From NCBI GenBank assembly GCA_018261905.1, contig JAGTRU010000002.1, forward strand, positions 1 to 64,000: DNA of 64,000 bases, read 5' to 3'. The position numbers and the translations under genes were made by a program. This document shows positions 52,449 through 60,257 of the stretch, in pieces (the first letter of the stretch is position 1; the number at the start of each line of letters is the position of its first letter). Below the pieces are notes generated by a model. It did not search any database. It worked only from the letters and a program-made list of their open reading frames with translations, and was not told the origin of the DNA. Source of the stretch: Pseudomonadota bacterium (GTDB lineage Bacteria; Pseudomonadota; Gammaproteobacteria; Burkholderiales; Rhodocyclaceae).

Positions 52449-54059
52449 TCACATGCGGATGGTGGTCAGGTCCTGGAACCAGTGCTGGGCCTGGATGAAT
52501 TCCTTGACCTTGGGCGAGATGGCGTGCGGATTGACGTCATGCACCACCCACAGCATCAGCGCGTCGTCGACCATCGATTGATGCACGAAGGAGAGCAGCC
52601 CGTCCTGCTTCTTGGTATCGAAGGTGGTACGGATCTGGTCGATCGCGGCATCGACCTTCGGGTTGTTGTAGCCCCCCCAGTTCACGCCGTTCGGTGCGAC
52701 GTAACGGCTGTCGGCAAAGCGGGTCAGCGCGTAGAACGGGTCGGCGGTAACGTAACCGAGGTTGATCGCGGAGATGCCCTTGCCGGCGTTCATGTCGGCC
52801 TTGGCACCGCTACGCCAGTGCAGGTAGAGGTTCTCCAGCTCGACCACTTCGAAAGTCACCTGGATGCCGATTTCGGCCAGGCTCTGCTGGATGAACTCGT
52901 TCATCGGCAAGGACAGCATCTGGCCGGTCCCGCCCTGGGCGATGATGACCTTGGCCTTGAGCGGCTTGGCCTGGCTGTAACCGGCCTGGGCCATCAGGGC
53001 ACGCGCGGCGGGCAGGTCGTAGCCGATCTTGAAGGCCGGCTTGCCGAACCACGGGCTGGTCTGGTCAAGCTGCCCCTTGGCCGGCGTTGCCAGCCCGCTC
53101 ATCAGGCTGACCACGGCGCTGCGGTCGATCGCCAGGTTGGCGGCCTTGCGTACCCGGATGTCGGTCCATGGCGAGCCGGGCTGGGTCGAGAAGTGATACG
53201 GCCAGACATGCGGCGTGACGTTCTGCACCAGCTTGAAGCCGGCCCCCTTCAATTGCGGCAGCACATCGGGCGGCGGCGTTTCGATGATATCGACCTGGCC
53301 GTTCAACAGCGCATTGGCGCGGGTCATCGCGTCGGGAATCGGCACCAGCACGATGCGATCCGTCTTGGCCATGCGCGCCTTGTCCCAGTAGGCGGTGTTC
53401 TTGACCAGGTCGGCCCGCTCGCGCGGCACCAGCTTGTCGAGCTTGAAGGGACCGGTGCCGGACGGCTTGCTGGCGACCTTGTTCCAGTCCTTGCCCATCT
53501 TTTCCCACTGCGTCGGGCTGGAAATCAGGAACCACGGCAACTGATAGGGGAACAGCGCGTCGATATCCTTGGTCGTGATTTCGACCGAGTAGTCGCCGAC
53601 CTTGCGATAGGAGGCAATCGACGGAATGCGCGGGCGCACCTGGGCGCTCTGCTTGGCATCGAACTGCGGCGACTTGTCGGCCAGCACCTTGTCGAGGTTC
53701 CAGACCACGGCGTCGGCGTTGAACTCGGAACCGTCGTGGAACTTGACGCCCTTGCGCAACGTGAAGACCCACTTCTTGTTGTCCTTGGCATCGACCTTCC
53801 ACTCGCTGGCCAGGCCCGGCACCAGCTTGCCCGGACGATTGCCGACATTGGCCTCCCAGGCGACCAGCGGGTCGTACAGGGTGTGGCCGGTGAACTGGTA
53901 GGCGCCGGCGCCACGATCCGGCTGACCGGTGGTCAGCGGGATGTCGGCCATCGAAATGCCATACCTGGCGACAGTTTCTGCATGCAAACCGCCATGCAGG
54001 GTGAGCGCCAGGGGAAGCGCCGCCAGCCAGCGTGAAAGCTTGGTGAATCGGGGGTTCAT
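52449..54059 (-). CDS. peptide-binding protein of the ABC system (DppA/GsiB-like)
   Basis: A 536-residue SBP_bac_5 solute-binding protein with a signal peptide (about residues 1-27, LHGGLHA-E). YQFTGHTLYDPLVAWE, SEWKVDAKDNKKWVFTLRKGVKFHDGSEFNADAVVWNLDKVL and RTVFRVRKAANLAIDRSAVV-type landmarks (VRKAANLAIDRSAV) fit the family. It captures peptides, possibly glutathione, in the periplasm. It is the first gene of the operon, with GGAG before the ATG and a GntR-like operator 34 bases upstream. Confidence 0.93.
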   Translation of the reverse strand: MNPRFTKLSRWLAALPLALTLHGGLHAETVARYGISMADIPLTTGQPDRGAGAYQFTGHTLYDPLVAWEANVGNRPGKLVPGLASEWKVDAKDNKKWVFTLRKGVKFHDGSEFNADAVVWNLDKVLADKSPQFDAKQSAQVRPRIPSIASYRKVGDYSVEITTKDIDALFPYQLPWFLISSPTQWEKMGKDWNKVASKPSGTGPFKLDKLVPRERADLVKNTAYWDKARMAKTDRIVLVPIPDAMTRANALLNGQVDIIETPPPDVLPQLKGAGFKLVQNVTPHVWPYHFSTQPGSPWTDIRVRKAANLAIDRSAVVSLMSGLATPAKGQLDQTSPWFGKPAFKIGYDLPAARALMAQAGYSQAKPLKAKVIIAQGGTGQMLSLPMNEFIQQSLAEIGIQVTFEVVELENLYLHWRSGAKADMNAGKGISAINLGYVTADPFYALTRFADSRYVAPNGVNWGGYNNPKVDAAIDQIRTTFDTKKQDGLLSFVHQSMVDDALMLWVVHDVNPHAISPKVKEFIQAQHWFQDLTTIRM

Positions 54060-54092
54060 GTAGATCTCCAGAGTGGTGAAAGCACTGGAGAG

Positions 54093-54104
54093 ATTGCATG
54101 CAAT
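54093..54104. promoter_or_regulatory. GntR-type operator candidate 1 (dppA-like promoter)
   Basis: ATTGCATGCAAT is a perfect 12-bp palindrome, 34 bases before the binding-protein start. FadR-group GntR regulators often bind palindromes of the TTGTATACAA type, so the operon's own GntR is the candidate. Confidence 0.6.
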
Positions 54105-54227
54105 GTGCCAATCTATCTGCCTTTTGGAATGTATTTTCTAAAGAACTGTTCGATATATGAATTTTTATGAATTGTTTTGCCGCCTTGAATCGGGAATCCC
54201 TGCAGTGTCCGCATCAAGCGCCTCTAA

Positions 54228-54238
54228 ATTGCATACAA
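54228..54238. promoter_or_regulatory. GntR-type operator candidate 2
   Basis: ATTGCATACAA differs from the first site by one base within TTGCAT(G/A)CAA. It lies 124 bases further upstream. Two spaced sites could allow looping, or this may be a fortuitous match. Confidence 0.45.
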
Positions 54239-54854
54239 AATGCACTCCGCCGGGGCATTCCACTGCAAAGCGTAACCAGTTTGGGGCATGAGGAGGCCGG
54301 CAGATATTACCGATCAGTACGCTTTGTTAGCCACTATGATGCTGCGTCCATTGAGTCCGTTTTTCGCGGTATTGATCGATGATGAGCCGCGTTCGCCTGA
54401 GGAGAAAGCCGTACCTCAGCCTGGTTTGCATACGAGCGACAGCAAACCGCCTCATTGCCGACTGATACAGCTAGCCAATCGAACGGCGGGAGTGGCCGAT
54501 GTACTGTCTGTTGTCGTTGGGATATGGCTAAACCTCGACCTTATGCCAAGCTTTCCAAGGTCGATAAGCAGGCGCTCAACATGCAGTGCGATATCACGCT
54601 CCGACAGGATTTACTCTTCGCGATCAGCTTTGTTGCTCCTCCTTGCAGGCACGAGCCAACCGCCTCGCCCAACAGAGATTTCAAGAAATGTTACGGAATT
54701 CAGGACATTTACCGGGGCGCCCGCAGGAAATCATCCATTTTTTGCCCAAATCCCGACTGCTTGCTTGCCGCCTGGCATAGCCAGAGCAGGATGGGTTAGC
54801 GCAGCGTAACCCGCTAGCCGCCTGACTCGAAGACGCTGGCGCCCACCCCTCTGC
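54239..54854. other. about 600-base gap without a convincing gene
   Basis: A 173-codon plus-strand frame (54288-54809) shows no domain, biased composition or ribosome site, and ends in a REP-like hairpin. The sequence is AT-richer than surrounding genes. It is best read as non-coding. Confidence 0.55.
54793..54812. repeat. REP-like hairpin
   Basis: GGGTTAGCGCAGCGTAACCC has arms GGGTTA and TAACCC around a GC core. Similar GGGTTA...TAACCC palindromes are common REP-like elements in proteobacteria. Confidence 0.55.
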
Positions 54855-54908
54855 GTGAACAAAGACTCACGCCACCAGCATGCATCTCGCGGCAAAAGCG
54901 GCGATACT
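54855..54908 (+). promoter_or_regulatory. 54-bp conserved promoter element B, upstream of the response regulator
   Basis: GTGAACAAA, CTCACGCCA, GCATGC and GGCGATACT occur with the same spacings (2, 3, 16) as at 37137-37190. GGCGATACT ends 25 bases before the start codon. The GTGA/TCAC pair spaced by eight bases is a possible operator for the encoded response regulator. Confidence 0.78.
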
Positions 54909-54933
54909 TGGCGCCATCGAAATGGAGCCCGTC

Positions 54934-55626
54934 ATGATCAAAGTCGCCGTCATCGAAGACGACCTGCCGACCAGCCAGCAGTTGAAGGAATGGATACTCG
55001 CCGCCCGGCCGGATATTGTGGTCGACCAGTGGTTTACCCGCGACGAGGCGGAGGCCGCCGTGGCCCGCGAAGATTACGCGCTGGTCACGCTGGATATCGA
55101 ACTCGGTCGCGAGCGCAATGCCGGTGTCGCCATCATCAACGCCATCAACAAGGGCGCGCGCGGCACGCCGGTGCTGGTCGTTTCGGCCATGCCGGCGGCC
55201 ATTTACCGCAGCATCATGAAGGCGCTCGATGCCTGGGATTACCTGCAGAAGACGACCTTCGAGGAAGGTGACTTCACCGATACTTTCCTCGAAATCCTGC
55301 GCGCGACGCGTGACCGTGGCCCGGCGAAAGCAGAAACCGGCAACGCCGAATTGGCCCTCGACCCGCTGCGCCAGAACACACCGCTGTGGCGCGGCCAGCG
55401 CGTGAACCTGCCGCTCACCGCGCAGCGCATTTTGGCCACGCTGTACGAACGGCGCGGCGATGTCGTCTCCTACGACGAGCTGTTCCAGGTTGTGAAAAGC
55501 GGCCGTAACCGCGACAACATCAGGAAGCACATCAGCACCATCCGCGAGGCCTTCCGCGAGCTTGACGACAGCTTCGAGCGCATCGAAAACATCCCGATGC
55601 GCGGCTTCCGCTGGTCGGATCAATGA
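54934..55626 (+). CDS. two-component response regulator with winged-helix output
   Basis: A 230-residue regulator: receiver (KVAVIEDDLPTSQQL ... LVTLDIELGRERNAGV, phospho-acceptor Asp54; lysine in the KTTFEEGDF region) and a C-terminal OmpR-like winged helix (about 145-230, RVNLPLTAQRILATLYERRGDVVSYDELFQVVK ... IRKHISTIREAFRELDD). ATG 54934 lies 6 bases after GGAG; an earlier in-frame ATG at 54922 lies on that site. The stop overlaps the kinase start (ATGA). It is preceded by the shared 54-bp element, so autoregulation is plausible. Confidence 0.9.
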   Translation: MIKVAVIEDDLPTSQQLKEWILAARPDIVVDQWFTRDEAEAAVAREDYALVTLDIELGRERNAGVAIINAINKGARGTPVLVVSAMPAAIYRSIMKALDAWDYLQKTTFEEGDFTDTFLEILRATRDRGPAKAETGNAELALDPLRQNTPLWRGQRVNLPLTAQRILATLYERRGDVVSYDELFQVVKSGRNRDNIRKHISTIREAFRELDDSFERIENIPMRGFRWSDQ

Positions 55627-57704
55627 AACCAGCGTTGGCCTGGCTCGCCTCCTTCCGCCTGCGCCTGCTTTTTCGCGGCGCCTTCCTGGCGCTCGCCCTG
55701 GCTGTCGTGGCCATGGCCGTTACGGTATTGCAGGAGGAAAAGCAGCGCAGCTACGACAACTACCAGGCCAGCCTGGGCAAGACCAAGGAACAGATCATCG
55801 CCCGCCTGCACCATCCGGCCGGCCAACTGGCGCTGCTCAATCCGCGCCGCGATGCGCGTGCCGCGAGCACCGGCCAGCCGGTCGTGCTGCCTTATTCGGC
55901 GATCGATTTCGACGACCAGAACAAGGTGCAGAACGCCGTCGAGATGGCCGGCTGCCTGGTCCAGTATCCGCAATCCGGCAGTCTTTGCGTCGCCATCGGC
56001 AACAACCCCTGGGCCGGCGGTTTCATCTACGCCGCCGGCACTTTCGCGAGCGGCCCCTTGCTCGCCCACCGCATCGGCGACGAGATGCTCGACGGCGCCC
56101 ACCGGCTGCGTGTCACGGCCAACCTGCGCGGCCAGACCTACCGCTGGCTGGCGCCTTTCGAGCCGCTGGCCGGCAACGGCAAATGGGAAGGCCAGCGCGG
56201 CCGCTTCACCGGCTATGTCGAACAGGACGGCCGCGACTACACGGGCGCCAAGCCAGTCAGGGAATTCCGCGGCTGGGTCTGGCAGGACGGCCATTGCCTG
56301 AAGGGCGATGCGACCATAGAAGCAACGGCTGGCCCTGGGGCCGATGCCGAGACCTGTGCCCGCAAATCCTTCTTCTCGCTACGCCTGCCCGTCGAAGTGC
56401 TGCGCGATGCGCTGTTCCTGCGCGACAAGCCGACCTGGCCACCGCCCGATCTCGACCAGTTCAAGGTGCGCGTCGAAGTGCTGGCGCCCGGCGCAGCAGG
56501 CGTCCTGTTCGACAGCAACACATCGGGCGCCGTGCCGCCCTTCTCGCTCGACAGCCTGGGCGGCCTGCTGCTGCCCGGCGAAAGCCTGAGCATCCGCCAT
56601 GCCGACGGCAAGGAAGCTGAAATCATCCAACTCGCCGGCCGCGACGAGGCGCTCGAACAATCCTCGCCGCTGCTCACCCGGCTGATCCGCCGGCTGCCCG
56701 TCGAAAGCCTGGAAGCGCCGGTCGTTGAACTGACGGACGAGGTGACGACGCCGCTCGGCAATTACCGCATCCTGCTCAAGGGCGATGCGCGCAGCGTGAA
56801 CAAGGTACTGAGCACCGTGGCGACGCGCGTCTCATGGTTCGTCGGCGCCATGCTCGGCGCCATCGGGCTGGCCTGGCTGGTCATCGAGATCGGCATCATC
56901 CGGCGCATCGCCCAGCTCACCCGACGCACGCGCGGCCTGTCGAAAAGCGTGCATGCCGACGGCGGGTTGGAGGCCTACGACCTCGCCGACCTGCGCGGCC
57001 ACGACGAGCTCGGCATCCTGGCCACCGGCCTCAACGACCTGCTGCGCCGCGTCAAGGAAGACGTCGAGCGCGAGAAGATTCGCGCCGCGCAGGAAAAGGA
57101 CATGTGGCATGCCGTCGGCCACGAGATCATGTCGCCGCTGCAATCCCTGCTCGCCCTGCACGGCAGTGCCGACGACCCGAGCCAGCGCTACATCAGCCGC
57201 ATGCAGCAGGCGGTGCGCGTGCTCTACGGCAGCGCCAGCCCGAGCGAGGCATTTGAAAGCAGCCGCCTGAATGTCGCCGCCGTCGATATCGCCGGCTTTG
57301 CCGCCAATGTCGCGGCCAATGCCGGCATCGCCGAGGTGCGTTACGTCGGCCCGGTCGAGCCGTTACTGGTACGCGCCGACGAATTCCCGCTCGAGGACGT
57401 CTTCGCCCATGTCCTGAAAAATGCCGACCGCCACCGCACGCCCGGCACGCCCATCGTCATCGACCTGACCAGCAACGACAGCACCGCGACCATCAGCATC
57501 CACAACCGCGGCCCGGCGATTCCCGACGAACTGCTCGGCCGCATTTTCGAATACGGCGTTTCCGAACAGCCGGCCGGCGGCCAACGTGGCCAGGGACTGT
57601 TCGTCGCCCGCACCTACATGGCCAAGATGGGCGGTACGATCACGGCGCGCAACCTGGCAGAGGGTGTCGTTTTCGAGCTCGGTTTGCCGCGGCTGATGTC
57701 GTGA
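55623..57704 (+). CDS. sensor histidine kinase with a large unknown sensor region
   Basis: A 693-residue kinase: membrane helix 1 (about 14-34), a large 360-residue extracytoplasmic region of unrecognised fold, membrane helix 2 (about 397-420), a HAMP-like linker (IIRRIAQLTRRTRGLSKSVHADGGLEAYDLADLRGHDELGILATGLNDLL), dimerisation helices with VGHEIMSPLQSLLAL (phospho-His500) and the ATPase domain (VLKNADRH, ISIHNRGPAIPDELLGRIFEYG, GQGLFVARTYMAKMGG). It is translated from an ATG overlapping the regulator stop. The signal is unknown. Confidence 0.9.
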   Translation: MKPALAWLASFRLRLLFRGAFLALALAVVAMAVTVLQEEKQRSYDNYQASLGKTKEQIIARLHHPAGQLALLNPRRDARAASTGQPVVLPYSAIDFDDQNKVQNAVEMAGCLVQYPQSGSLCVAIGNNPWAGGFIYAAGTFASGPLLAHRIGDEMLDGAHRLRVTANLRGQTYRWLAPFEPLAGNGKWEGQRGRFTGYVEQDGRDYTGAKPVREFRGWVWQDGHCLKGDATIEATAGPGADAETCARKSFFSLRLPVEVLRDALFLRDKPTWPPPDLDQFKVRVEVLAPGAAGVLFDSNTSGAVPPFSLDSLGGLLLPGESLSIRHADGKEAEIIQLAGRDEALEQSSPLLTRLIRRLPVESLEAPVVELTDEVTTPLGNYRILLKGDARSVNKVLSTVATRVSWFVGAMLGAIGLAWLVIEIGIIRRIAQLTRRTRGLSKSVHADGGLEAYDLADLRGHDELGILATGLNDLLRRVKEDVEREKIRAAQEKDMWHAVGHEIMSPLQSLLALHGSADDPSQRYISRMQQAVRVLYGSASPSEAFESSRLNVAAVDIAGFAANVAANAGIAEVRYVGPVEPLLVRADEFPLEDVFAHVLKNADRHRTPGTPIVIDLTSNDSTATISIHNRGPAIPDELLGRIFEYGVSEQPAGGQRGQGLFVARTYMAKMGGTITARNLAEGVVFELGLPRLMS

Positions 57705-57738
57705 GCGACGATCGCTTCGGGGCCGTGAGTCAGTCGCG

Positions 57739-58122
57739 TCAACGCGCCTCGTCGACCATCTGGATCATCTTTTCCTCGACCTCGCGGGCCACCCGGGCCA
57801 GTTCGGTATCGGCCGAAAGCGCCGCCAGCATGGGCTGTGGCCGGAGCAGGCCGATTTTCGTCGCGCCATTCTCGGTATAGACCGAAATCCGCCACGGCAA
57901 AGCCATGTTCAGACGCATGTCGATGGCCAGCAGTTTTTCCGCCTGGCGCGGATTGAAGATTTCAAAAACCTTGGCCTCCTCATCGAAATCCAGCCCTTTA
58001 CGGCGCAAGGTCGCCCCCAAATCGTGGATATGCAGGACGCCAAACCCGAGGCGCAAGACCACTTCCTCCAGATCAACCGACGCTTCGTAGAAGGACTTAC
58101 CGCTTTCGATGATGTAGTACAT
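57739..58122 (-). CDS. DUF302-domain protein
   Basis: A 127-residue protein matching the DUF302 pattern: SFYEASVDLEEVVLRLGFGVLHIHDLGATLRRKGLDFDEEAKVFEIFNPRQAEKLLAIDMRLNMALPWRISVYTENGATKIGLLRPQ. Function of DUF302 is unknown; it occurs near redox or sulfur genes. There is no signal peptide. ATG 58122 has AAGGAG upstream; a longer frame to 58158 would lack a ribosome site. It ends facing the kinase. Confidence 0.88.
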   Translation of the reverse strand: MYYIIESGKSFYEASVDLEEVVLRLGFGVLHIHDLGATLRRKGLDFDEEAKVFEIFNPRQAEKLLAIDMRLNMALPWRISVYTENGATKIGLLRPQPMLAALSADTELARVAREVEEKMIQMVDEAR

Positions 58123-58279
58123 GGAACTCCTTGATTTTTCAGCACGAAAATACATCAACCATTATTGCAAAAACAGCCATACTGTGGGCTGGCACACCGA
58201 CGATTTCTGCCGCTGCCGTAGTCTGGAATACGAATACATGGCGAATAGTACAAACGGTACGGGAAATCGCTAATGTTAC

Positions 58280-58297
58280 GCGGCAGCGAACTGCCGC
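58280..58297 (+). other. 7-bp hairpin with GNRA-like loop before the J-protein
   Basis: GCGGCAG-CGAA-CTGCCGC forms a perfect stem ending 5 bases before the GAAGGAG ribosome site. It could influence translation, such as by temperature. Only the fold is seen. Confidence 0.5.
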
Positions 58298-58313
58298 CGA
58301 GAAGGAGTTAGCG

Positions 58314-58634
58314 ATGCAATGCCACGACCACTACTGTACTTTGGAGATCGACCAGTCCGCCTCCGGTGCAGAAATCAAGACCGCCTACCGGCGGCTGGCC
58401 AAACGCTTCCACCCTGACGTCACCGCAGATGCCGATGGCGAAAACAAGTTCAAGGCAGTGGGTGAAGCCTACAACACGCTGCGCCGTCCCGAGACGCGCC
58501 TGGCCTACAACCGCCAGCTGACCGGCCACCACAGTCCGCGGCCAGCGGCCTGGGAGGCGTGGATAGCGGTCCCGCCCGATCTTTCCTTCGCCCTGTTGCC
58601 GTGGCCGATTTTCACCTGGTTCTGGTGGCACTAA
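58314..58634 (+). CDS. small J-domain protein (DnaJ-like co-chaperone)
   Basis: A 106-residue protein consisting of a J-domain (residues 6-66: YCTLEIDQSASGAEIKTAYRRLAKRFHPDVTADADGENKFKAVGEAYNTLRRPETRLAYNRQL) with HPD at 33-35. A short tail ends in the aromatic stretch PWPIFTWFWWH. There is no G/F region, zinc domain or C-terminal substrate domain. It should stimulate a DnaK ATPase; targeting by its hydrophobic tail to the membrane is possible. GAAGGAG precedes ATG 58314. Confidence 0.88.
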   Translation: MQCHDHYCTLEIDQSASGAEIKTAYRRLAKRFHPDVTADADGENKFKAVGEAYNTLRRPETRLAYNRQLTGHHSPRPAAWEAWIAVPPDLSFALLPWPIFTWFWWH

Positions 58635-58640
58635 CCCTCA

Positions 58641-58668
58641 AATGCCATTGAGGCGCAGAGACGCGGAG
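58641..58668 (+). repeat. dispersed repeat copy 2 (diverged)
   Basis: AATGCCATTGAGGCGCAGAG then ACGCGGAG aligns with AACGCAATTGAACCGCAGAG then ACGCAGAG of the copies at 33838 and 63964, with about five mismatches in 28 bases. It begins a few bases after the J-protein stop. Confidence 0.55.
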
Positions 58669-58769
58669 ACTCTGCGGTAAGTTTCCGGGATTGGGGCGAG
58701 AGGAGGGAACTCCGTCCGGGGCGATGGTCTGAACAAGCTCTTGGCGCCGTGAACCCGCGAGGTCGTGAC

Positions 58770-59942
58770 ATGTTTCTCCGCCGTTGCCTGTTTGCCCTTC
58801 TCTGCCCCCTGCTCGCCCTTAAACTGGCGGCTGCCGAGTTGCCGCTGGAAAATATCAAACTGCCGCCCGGCTTCCGTATCGAACTCTGGGCACGGGTCGA
58901 CAACGCCCGCCAGATGGCGCTGGGGCATTACGACGCCAAGGGTGGGACACTGTTCGTCGGTTCGCTGGGCGCCGGCAAAGTGCACGCCGTGCCCTTCGGC
59001 CCGGACTATCACGCCCGGGAAGTACGCGTCTTGGCGAGCGCCTTGCAACTCCCGGCTGGCGTCGCCTACCGGCAAGGCAGCCTCTACGTCTCGGCGGTCG
59101 ATCGCATCCTGCGCTACGACCGGGTCGACGAAGCCCTGGCCGAAGCGCCACCCGCCGTCGTCGTCACCGACCAATTGCCGCGGGAAACGCACCACGGCTG
59201 GAAATTCATTGCTTTCGGCCCGGACGGCAAGCTCTACGTTCCGGTCGGGGCGCCCTGCAATATCTGCGACCCCGACCCGCTACGCTACGCCAACATCCAG
59301 CGCATGAATCCGGATGGCAGCGAGCGTCAAGTCTTCGCCCGGGGCATTCGCAACAGTGTCGGCTTCGACTGGCAGCCGGGGACCGGGGAACTGTGGTTTA
59401 CCGACAACGGCCGCGACCAACTGGGCGACGACCTGCCACCCGACGAACTCAATCACGCGCCCCGCCGCGGCCTGCATTTCGGTTACCCCTATTGCCATGG
59501 CGGCGACCTGCCGGATGGCGACTTCGCCGGCCGTCGCCCGTGCCGGGAATTCACCCCGCCGGCGCAGAAGTTGGCGCCGCACGCCGCCGCCCTCGGCATG
59601 CGTTTCTACACCGGCAAGATGTTCCCCGAACCCTACCGCGAGCAGATTTTCATTGCCGAACACGGCTCGTGGAACCGTTCCCGGAAAATCGGCTACCGCC
59701 TTTCCCTAGTCCGCCTGCGCGACGGCCAGGCGGTCGCCTACGAGGTTTTCGCCAGCGGCTGGCTACAGGGCGAACGGGCCTGGGGACGGCCGGCCGATCT
59801 GCTCGTTCTGCCCGACGGTTCGCTCCTGGTCGCCGACGATCTGGCCGGCGCCATCTATCGCATCAGCTATGCGCCGCCCGCCGAACTCACGGGCCGGGCA
59901 GGTGCCGCAAGCCCAGCCAGGCCACGACAATCACCGAACTGA
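58770..59942 (+). CDS. exported PQQ-dependent sugar dehydrogenase-like (L-sorbosone dehydrogenase type) protein
   Basis: A 390-residue beta-propeller protein with a signal peptide (MFLRRCLFALLCPLLALKLAAA-E). LPPGFRIELWARVDNARQMALG, VPVGAPCNICD, NSVGFDWQPGTGELWFTDNGRDQLGDDLPPDELN, and RPADLLVLPDGSLLVADDLAGAIYRISY are family signatures. It likely oxidises a sugar or alcohol in the periplasm with PQQ, passing electrons to a cytochrome. ATG 58770 is 7 bases after GAGG; GTG 58749 is less likely. Its 3' end overlaps a small gene on the opposite strand. Confidence 0.88.
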   Translation: MFLRRCLFALLCPLLALKLAAAELPLENIKLPPGFRIELWARVDNARQMALGHYDAKGGTLFVGSLGAGKVHAVPFGPDYHAREVRVLASALQLPAGVAYRQGSLYVSAVDRILRYDRVDEALAEAPPAVVVTDQLPRETHHGWKFIAFGPDGKLYVPVGAPCNICDPDPLRYANIQRMNPDGSERQVFARGIRNSVGFDWQPGTGELWFTDNGRDQLGDDLPPDELNHAPRRGLHFGYPYCHGGDLPDGDFAGRRPCREFTPPAQKLAPHAAALGMRFYTGKMFPEPYREQIFIAEHGSWNRSRKIGYRLSLVRLRDGQAVAYEVFASGWLQGERAWGRPADLLVLPDGSLLVADDLAGAIYRISYAPPAELTGRAGAASPARPRQSPN

Positions 59943-60207
59943 CCGGCAGGGCCAGCGAAAAGGCGATGTAGAAAGGAATGCAGGCCCAGTGCCCCTCAAA
60001 GGCCAGGGAACTCAGAAAGCCGGCGGTAAAGGTCGAACAATCGAGGAACAACCAGCGCTTCAGGTAGATCAGCAAGCAATGCGAGTGGGCCTGGTTATGC
60101 CGCCAGGCCGCATTCCGCTCCAACCGGCTGCCGCGATCGACATCGCGAAACAGCCAGGCAAAGAAGAAATATCGGTAGAGCAACGAAGGGCTGGTCTCTC
60201 GGTTCAT
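59887..60207 (-). CDS. small membrane protein of unknown function
   Basis: A 106-residue protein with an aromatic N-terminus (LLYRYFFFAWLFRDVDRGS) and two hydrophobic segments (about 50-75 and 83-100). It matches no family I recognise, but its composition is not that of a shadow frame. ATG 60207 follows GAGA; a TTG at 60222 is an alternative. The last 56 bases overlap the dehydrogenase gene. A real gene is probable. Confidence 0.55.
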   Translation of the reverse strand: MNRETSPSLLYRYFFFAWLFRDVDRGSRLERNAAWRHNQAHSHCLLIYLKRWLFLDCSTFTAGFLSSLAFEGHWACIPFYIAFSLALPVSSVIVVAWLGLRHLPGP

Positions 60208-60257
60208 CGCAAAATCTCGCAAGCGCTGTTTGACAGACCGCCGACACCGAGCTTTGT

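Noticed and set aside
52194..54035. 613-codon plus-strand frame opposite the solute-binding protein
   Set aside because: Antisense artefact of GC-rich codons; the minus-strand frame has a signal peptide and full SBP family signature.
54288..54809. 173-codon plus-strand frame between the ABC operon and the two-component genes
   Set aside because: No ribosome site, no domain, AT-richer non-coding-like sequence and a REP-like hairpin at its end.
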